A stretch of 11,167 nucleotides of DNA from assembly GCA_023432005.1 (NCBI GenBank), contig JAEYVF010000062.1, positions 1 to 11,167 on the forward strand, read 5' to 3'. Below, in pieces: positions 7,339-11,167 of the stretch (its first letter is position 1; the number at the start of each line of letters is the position of its first letter). The translations under genes and the position numbers were made by a program. This stretch comes from Actinomycetes bacterium (GTDB taxonomy: Bacteria; Actinomycetota; Actinomycetes; Actinomycetales; Microbacteriaceae). The notes beneath the pieces were generated by a model that searched no databases, was not told the DNA's origin, and saw only the letters and a program-made list of their open reading frames with translations.

Positions 7339-7347
7339 CGGGTGTCC

Positions 7348-7420
7348 GGGCGCTTAGCTCAGTTGGTAGAGCGCTTCGTTTACACCGAAGATGCCGGGGG
7401 TTCGAGTCCCTCAGCGCCCA
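7348..7420 (+). tRNA. tRNA-Val, anticodon UAC
   Basis: All arms of the 73-nt cloverleaf fold by eye. The acceptor is GGGCGCT/AGCGCCC with discriminator A, and the D stem is GCTC/GAGC. The anticodon stem CTTCG/CGAAG has loop TTTACAC, giving anticodon TAC at 7381-7383. The T arm is GGGGG-TTCGAGT-CCCTC with one G-U pair. It reads GUA and probably other valine codons. CCA is not encoded and must be added after processing. The next gene starts only two bases beyond the discriminator, so 3' maturation of the tRNA and expression of that gene are linked if they share a transcript. Confidence 0.97.
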
Positions 7421-7421
7421 C

Positions 7422-8339
7422 GTGCAGACCGGGGGAGGGCGCGCCGCGCTCGCGATCGTCGTCGCCTCCCTGCTGTGGGGCACGACGGGCACCGCGGCGA
7501 GCTTCCTTCCCGAGGGCGTGAGCCCGCTCGCGACGGGGGCCGTCACGATGGGCGTCGGGGGCCTCCTGCTGTTCGCGACGGCGCCCCGCGCGAGCCTCGC
7601 GGTGCTGCGCGCGGAGGCGACGCGCGGCTGGACGCTCGTCGGCGCGATCGGCGTCTTCGTCTACCCGCTCGCCTTCTACTCGGGGATGGACCTCGCGGGC
7701 GTCGCGATCGGCAACATCGTCGCCCTCGGCACCGGCCCCGTCGTGACCGCGCTGCTGGAACGGATGGTGGAGCGGCATCCGCTCTCGCTGCGCTGGAGCA
7801 TCGCGACGACGCTCGCCCTCGGCGGCATGGTGCTCGCCTCGACGGCGCGCCATCCGGGGGAAGCGGGGAGCGCCGTGCTCCCGGGGGTGCTGCTGGGGCT
7901 GCTCGCGGGTGTCGCGTACGGCCTCTACACCTACTCCTCGGGTCGTGTCATCGCGACCGGCGCGAGCTCGCGGGGTGCGATGGGTGCGATGTTCGGATGC
8001 GGAGCCGTGCTCCTGCTGCCCGTTCTCCTCGTGACCGGCGCGCCCCTCGTGGGCGACGCCTCGTCCGTGGGCATCGCGACGTATCTCGCGCTCGGGCCGA
8101 TGTTCGTCGCCTACCTGCTCGTCGGGGTGGCGCTGCGCACCCTGCGGTCCTCGACGGTCACGACGATCGCCCTCCTCGAGCCCGTCGTCGCCACCGTGCT
8201 CGCGGTCATCGTCGTCGGGGAGCGCCTCGAACCGCTCGCCTGGATCGGGGTGCTCGCCATCCTGTCGGGGATCATCGTGCTCGTGACGGCCCGTCCTCCC
8301 GGGGCGAAGACGCGAGCAGCCCTAGAATCCGAGCCATGA
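7422..8339 (+). CDS. EamA/DMT-family transporter
   Basis: This 305-residue inner-membrane protein of the drug/metabolite transporter superfamily has two EamA repeats, about 9-140 and 153-288, and roughly ten hydrophobic helices. Family marks are WGTTGTA near residue 19 at the first helix and LLEPVVATVLAVIVVGERL (251-269) in the second repeat. The substrate cannot be predicted; relatives export amino acids, metabolites or drugs. The GTG start at 7422-7424 is one base past the tRNA-Val 3' end. No in-frame ATG or GTG was seen upstream within the tRNA, and a later start would cut into the first helix. There is therefore no space for a normal leader or ribosome binding site. The stop overlaps the next gene as ATGA, suggesting an operon. 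Confidence 0.9.
   Translation: MQTGGGRAALAIVVASLLWGTTGTAASFLPEGVSPLATGAVTMGVGGLLLFATAPRASLAVLRAEATRGWTLVGAIGVFVYPLAFYSGMDLAGVAIGNIVALGTGPVVTALLERMVERHPLSLRWSIATTLALGGMVLASTARHPGEAGSAVLPGVLLGLLAGVAYGLYTYSSGRVIATGASSRGAMGAMFGCGAVLLLPVLLVTGAPLVGDASSVGIATYLALGPMFVAYLLVGVALRTLRSSTVTTIALLEPVVATVLAVIVVGERLEPLAWIGVLAILSGIIVLVTARPPGAKTRAALESEP
8323..8328 (+). promoter_or_regulatory. Possible internal -10 box for the NCS1 permease gene
   Basis: TAGAAT lies in the last codons of the EamA gene, 7 nt before the permease ATG. No Shine-Dalgarno sequence precedes that ATG. The box could drive a leaderless permease mRNA independent of the upstream gene. The -35 area (about 8300-8305) is G/C only and gives no support. 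Confidence 0.4.
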
Positions 8340-11167
8340 CCGAGGTGTCGGGCGGCGTGCCGCCGCGGGAGGATGACGCCGGGGCGCCCGAGGGCGCTCC
8401 CGCACCCGTGGAGTACCCGCCGCCATACGGCGGCGCAGCGCAGACCGTGAGCGACGACGAGCTCGCGGCGGCTCTTGCGGCGCAGACCGCGATGTACACG
8501 GGGCCGATCACGATCCCCGTGCTCAACTCCGACCCCGTGTTCCGGCCGGATCCCGTCCAGGTGCAGAGCGATGTGCCGCCTCCCGCGGAGCAGGAGCCCG
8601 CGCTCCCGCCTCCCGCGGAGCAGGAGCCCGCGCTCCCGCCTGTTCCCGTGCCGCCCCCGCCGCCCGCGCCCGAGTACATCGCCCCGGATGTCGTCGCCTC
8701 CGACCCCGAGGCGGCGCCCGCCGCGGAGTGGTCGGATCCGGCAGCGGAGTGGCCCGCGCCCGGCGCCTTCGCAGCGACGGCGGATCCTGTGCCGACCGTC
8801 GACGCGCCCGCGCCCGCGCCCGCGCCCGCGCCTGCGCCTGCGCCCGCGGACGAGCCCCGCCCGGACGACGAGCTCAGCCGCACGATCGAGCAGGAGGTCG
8901 CGGGCGGATCGACGCTCGACGCCATCCTGCTTCTCGAGAACGAGCTGCGTCGTCGACAGGGCCTCCCGCCCACGGCCGAGACGAGCGAACCCCCGGCCGA
9001 GGTCGGCGCGGTCCTCGGCGCCGCCCCCTTGGTCGACCCGTCACCGTTCGCGCCGCCGGCGGAGGTCTCGACCGCGACGCCCCCGGGATGGGTCGACGCG
9101 CCTGACCCCACGCGCGAAGGGGAGGGTCTCGACACCTTCGTCCCGACCGACGCCCCGCCCGCCGAGCCGGCGGCGACCGTGTGGGATCTCGGTCCGTCGC
9201 AACCGACGGATGCCCCGCTCGCCGAGCCGCCTGCCCCGGTCGAGTCCTCGGCGCCCGTCTACGAGCTGCCCGTGGCCCCGCCGCCGTTCGATGCCGCGGC
9301 CTACGACGCGCCGGTCGCTCCGGTCGCCTCGGACGTGCCCGCCGCTCCCGACGCGCCCGTCTCGGACGACCAGGCCTGGCTGACCGCTCCGCCGCCCTCA
9401 TTCGCGCCGCCGCCGCTCGTCGAGCCTCCCGCGCCCGTGGTGGAGCCGCTCGACGCGGCCGCTCTCACCCCGCCGCCGGTCTCCGAGCTGCCCGCGCCGG
9501 TGCTCCCGCCGCCCGTCACGACCGTCGACGGCCCCGAGGGCCCGGTCGACGTGTCGCACCTGCCTCCGCCCACCGCGTTCGCGGTCGAGGTGGAGCCGGC
9601 GGGCTTCCAGGATGCGCCCCCGCCGCCCGCGGAGGCGATCGTCGTCACGGGTGTGCCCGCGCCGTACGACGGCGACCCCGAGGTCGAGGGGATCGACCCT
9701 CTCGACCGGGCCGACCTATCCGCCCCCATCCCCGTCGACGACGGTGGTGTGGCCTCCGTCGCACCCGTGCCGCTCTCCACGGCGACCGTCGTCGCCGTGG
9801 GCGAGCCCCTCGCGCCCGAAGCGCCCTCCGACCCTCCGGCGTTCGCCGTGGAGACGGCATCCGTCGAGCCCACCCCCGTCGAGCAGCGCGCGGGCCATGC
9901 CGCGCGTCTGTTCTGGCTGTGGTTCGCCGCCAACTCGTCGATCGTGATGCTCGCGGTCGGCGCGACGCTCTTCTCGCTCGGGATGAGCCTGCGTCAGGTG
10001 CTCGTGGCGATCGTGGCGGGCGTCGCCGTCTCGGCGCTGCCGCTCGGCCTCGGGTCGCTCGCGGGCAAGTGGAGCGGGCAGCCGACCATGGTCGTCTCCC
10101 GGGCCACGTTCGGCCTCACCGGCAACATCGTGCCGGCCGTGCTCGCGGTCGTCGGGCGCGTGCTGTGGGGCGGGGTGCTCCTGTGGCTGCTCGCGTCGAC
10201 CGCCGGATCGCTCTTCGCACCGCGGGACGGCGGCGTCACGGCGTTCGTCACCCTCGCCGTCGGCGCGGTGCTCGCGGGCATCGTCGCCGTGCTCGGCTAC
10301 GGGCTGCTGCACCGCGTCCAGCGGGTGCTCGGCATCCTCTCGACCGTGCTCCTCGTCGCCGTCATCGCCTTCACCGCCTCGCACGTCGACATCGAGGTCG
10401 CCCTGCGCACCGACGACGGCTCCTGGCTGCTGGCTCTCGGCGGCGTCGTCACGGTGTTCAGCGTCGTCGGCCTCGCGTGGGCGCAGTCGAGCTCGGACCT
10501 CGCGCGCTACCAGAACCCCGCCGGATCGGGCGCGGCGAACATGCTCTGGGGCAGCTTCGGCGCGATCGTGCCGACCCTCGCGATCCTCTCGTGGGGCGCC
10601 GTCCTCGCCGCATCCGACCCGGAGCTCGCCGACTCGCTCGCGCGTGAGCCGCTCGCCGCCCTGCTCGAGATCGTGCCGGGCGTGCTGCTGCTCCCGATCT
10701 TCGGTGCCGCGGCGTTCGGGCTCGTCGCGGGTGTGATCGTCGCGATCTACTCCGCAGGTCTCGCGATCGGCGCGACGGGCGTGCCCGCACCGCGGGCGGC
10801 CGGCGCCGTGATGGCGGCCGTGCTCGTGACGGTCGTGGGTGCGGCCTTACTGCTGCTGGGCGCCGATACGCGCGACATCGTGCGCGATGTCGCCACGACG
10901 GTGGCGGTGCCCGTCGCCGCCTGGGCCGGCATCTTCGGCAGCGAGATGATGATCCGCCTACGTCGCTTCCACGCGCCGTCGCTCCTCGCGCGCGGCGGGG
11001 TCTATCCGGCGGTCCGCTGGGTCAACCTCATCGGCCTCCTCGTCATCTCGGCCGTCGGCTACGGCTTCACCTCGGCGGAGCTCGCCGGCTTCACCTGGCA
11101 GGGCTACCTCTTCGGACCTCTCGGCATCTCGGATGCCGACCCGCTCGCGGGCACGGATGCGGGCGTG
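8336..11167 (+). CDS. NCS1-type purine/cytosine permease with giant N-terminal extension (3' end outside window)
   Basis: The frame opens at ATG 8336-8338, overlapping the EamA stop as ATGA, and stays open for 944 codons to the window end. Residues from about 524 on are a nucleobase:cation symporter-1 permease: FWLWFAANSSI at 526-536, PLGLGSLAGK, then SGQPTMVVSRATFG at 580-593, followed by many membrane helices. It probably imports cytosine or another nucleobase or related compound; substrate unknown. Residues 1 to about 515 have no membrane helix and are dominated by Pro, Ala, Val, Glu and Asp. Two helix-like islands stand out: DDELAAALAAQTAMYTGPI (40-58) and DDELSRTIEQEV to LENELRRRQ (177-208). 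Two perfect 10-residue repeats (81-100) and an Ala-Pro run (157-171) are present. The extension should lie in the cytoplasm and be largely disordered. The permease part is near complete; the last helix or two are likely missing. Confidence 0.87.
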   Translation, partial: MTEVSGGVPPREDDAGAPEGAPAPVEYPPPYGGAAQTVSDDELAAALAAQTAMYTGPITIPVLNSDPVFRPDPVQVQSDVPPPAEQEPALPPPAEQEPALPPVPVPPPPPAPEYIAPDVVASDPEAAPAAEWSDPAAEWPAPGAFAATADPVPTVDAPAPAPAPAPAPAPADEPRPDDELSRTIEQEVAGGSTLDAILLLENELRRRQGLPPTAETSEPPAEVGAVLGAAPLVDPSPFAPPAEVSTATPPGWVDAPDPTREGEGLDTFVPTDAPPAEPAATVWDLGPSQPTDAPLAEPPAPVESSAPVYELPVAPPPFDAAAYDAPVAPVASDVPAAPDAPVSDDQAWLTAPPPSFAPPPLVEPPAPVVEPLDAAALTPPPVSELPAPVLPPPVTTVDGPEGPVDVSHLPPPTAFAVEVEPAGFQDAPPPPAEAIVVTGVPAPYDGDPEVEGIDPLDRADLSAPIPVDDGGVASVAPVPLSTATVVAVGEPLAPEAPSDPPAFAVETASVEPTPVEQRAGHAARLFWLWFAANSSIVMLAVGATLFSLGMSLRQVLVAIVAGVAVSALPLGLGSLAGKWSGQPTMVVSRATFGLTGNIVPAVLAVVGRVLWGGVLLWLLASTAGSLFAPRDGGVTAFVTLAVGAVLAGIVAVLGYGLLHRVQRVLGILSTVLLVAVIAFTASHVDIEVALRTDDGSWLLALGGVVTVFSVVGLAWAQSSSDLARYQNPAGSGAANMLWGSFGAIVPTLAILSWGAVLAASDPELADSLAREPLAALLEIVPGVLLLPIFGAAAFGLVAGVIVAIYSAGLAIGATGVPAPRAAGAVMAAVLVTVVGAALLLLGADTRDIVRDVATTVAVPVAAWAGIFGSEMMIRLRRFHAPSLLARGGVYPAVRWVNLIGLLVISAVGYGFTSAELAGFTWQGYLFGPLGISDADPLAGTDAGV
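8581..8640 (+). repeat. Exact 30-bp tandem duplication in the permease N-terminus
   Basis: Positions 8581-8610 and 8611-8640 are identical, and the match extends 5 bases to the left and 1 to the right. It encodes two successive copies of the 10-residue unit PPPAEQEPAL in frame. Identity at every base, including third positions, points to a recent duplication. Confidence 0.95.
8804..8848 (+). repeat. Hexanucleotide GCGCCC/GCGCCT run encoding (Ala-Pro)7-Ala
   Basis: Seven GCG-CCC or GCG-CCT units plus a final GCG in the permease frame, giving an alternating Ala-Pro rod. The near-identical codons make it a low-complexity tract prone to length change by slippage in steps of two residues. Confidence 0.95.

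Noticed and set aside
7348..7420. tRNA as an integration site for a mobile element
   Set aside because: No integrase, no partial repeat of the tRNA 3' end elsewhere in the window, and no change in base composition beside it.
6011..7546. Open minus-strand frame extending aceE upstream by about 512 codons
   Set aside because: It runs antisense to ahpE and through the tRNA, has no recognisable domains, and family N-termini match the GTG at 6010. It is open because high GC makes stops rare.
8581..8848. CRISPR-like or regulatory repeat array
   Set aside because: The repeats are directly adjacent, without spacers, stay in frame and encode a low-complexity peptide; they are coding repeats.
8272..9135. 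287-codon minus-strand frame, Gly/Ser/Ala-rich
   Set aside because: It is antisense to the Pro/Ala-rich tail of the permease. Its glycine runs are the reverse complement of proline codons and the frame has no independent start signal.
9181..10647. 488-codon plus-strand frame within the permease gene
   Set aside because: It is Arg/Ala/Gly-rich and lacks membrane helices, while the overlapping frame encodes a clear NCS1 permease.

Overview
The window is GC-rich, with heavy G/C third-codon bias and mostly GTG start codons. Gene content and order point to a high-GC actinobacterium, and protein wording suggests the Microbacteriaceae (for example the AceE N-terminus and the cytosine-permease type). 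The taxonomic call is inference; no 16S rRNA is present.

Left part (1-6010, all minus strand): a central-metabolism block read as aceE > fasR/mabR-type regulator > fabD > fabH > acpP. AceE is the pyruvate dehydrogenase E1 that yields acetyl-CoA. The PucR-family regulator is of the type known to control the fabD promoter (FasR of Streptomyces, MabR of mycobacteria). FabD, FabH and ACP start type II fatty acid synthesis. Spacing is tight: 13 nt between aceE and the regulator, a 4-nt GTGA overlap between fabD and fabH, and 41 nt between fabH and acpP. Only the first 15 codons of acpP plus two bases are inside the window. An 81-nt gap upstream of fabD carries inverted repeats and is the likely place for regulator binding.

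Middle part (6011-7347): divergent from aceE is a peroxiredoxin of the AhpE type, also found near aceE in Mycobacterium (ahpE, aceE, mabR and fabD lie close together there). It converges on a minus-strand membrane protein with a pore-like C-terminal half, and a GC hairpin sits at the junction. The membrane protein's start region overlaps a divergent promoter for a tRNA gene.

Right part (7348-11167, plus strand): tRNA-Val(UAC), then an EamA/DMT transporter whose GTG start lies one base past the tRNA 3' end. Overlapping it by ATGA is a large NCS1-type purine/cytosine permease, open to the window edge, that carries an unusual proline/alanine/acid-rich N-terminal extension of about 515 residues.

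I see no phage, IS, CRISPR or defence genes. The most notable items are the tRNA-mRNA junction with no room for a leader, the giant disordered N-terminus of the permease with its DNA repeats, several TAnnnT boxes 6-8 nt before start codons (leaderless-type architecture), and the CxxxxC active site in an otherwise AhpE-like peroxiredoxin.
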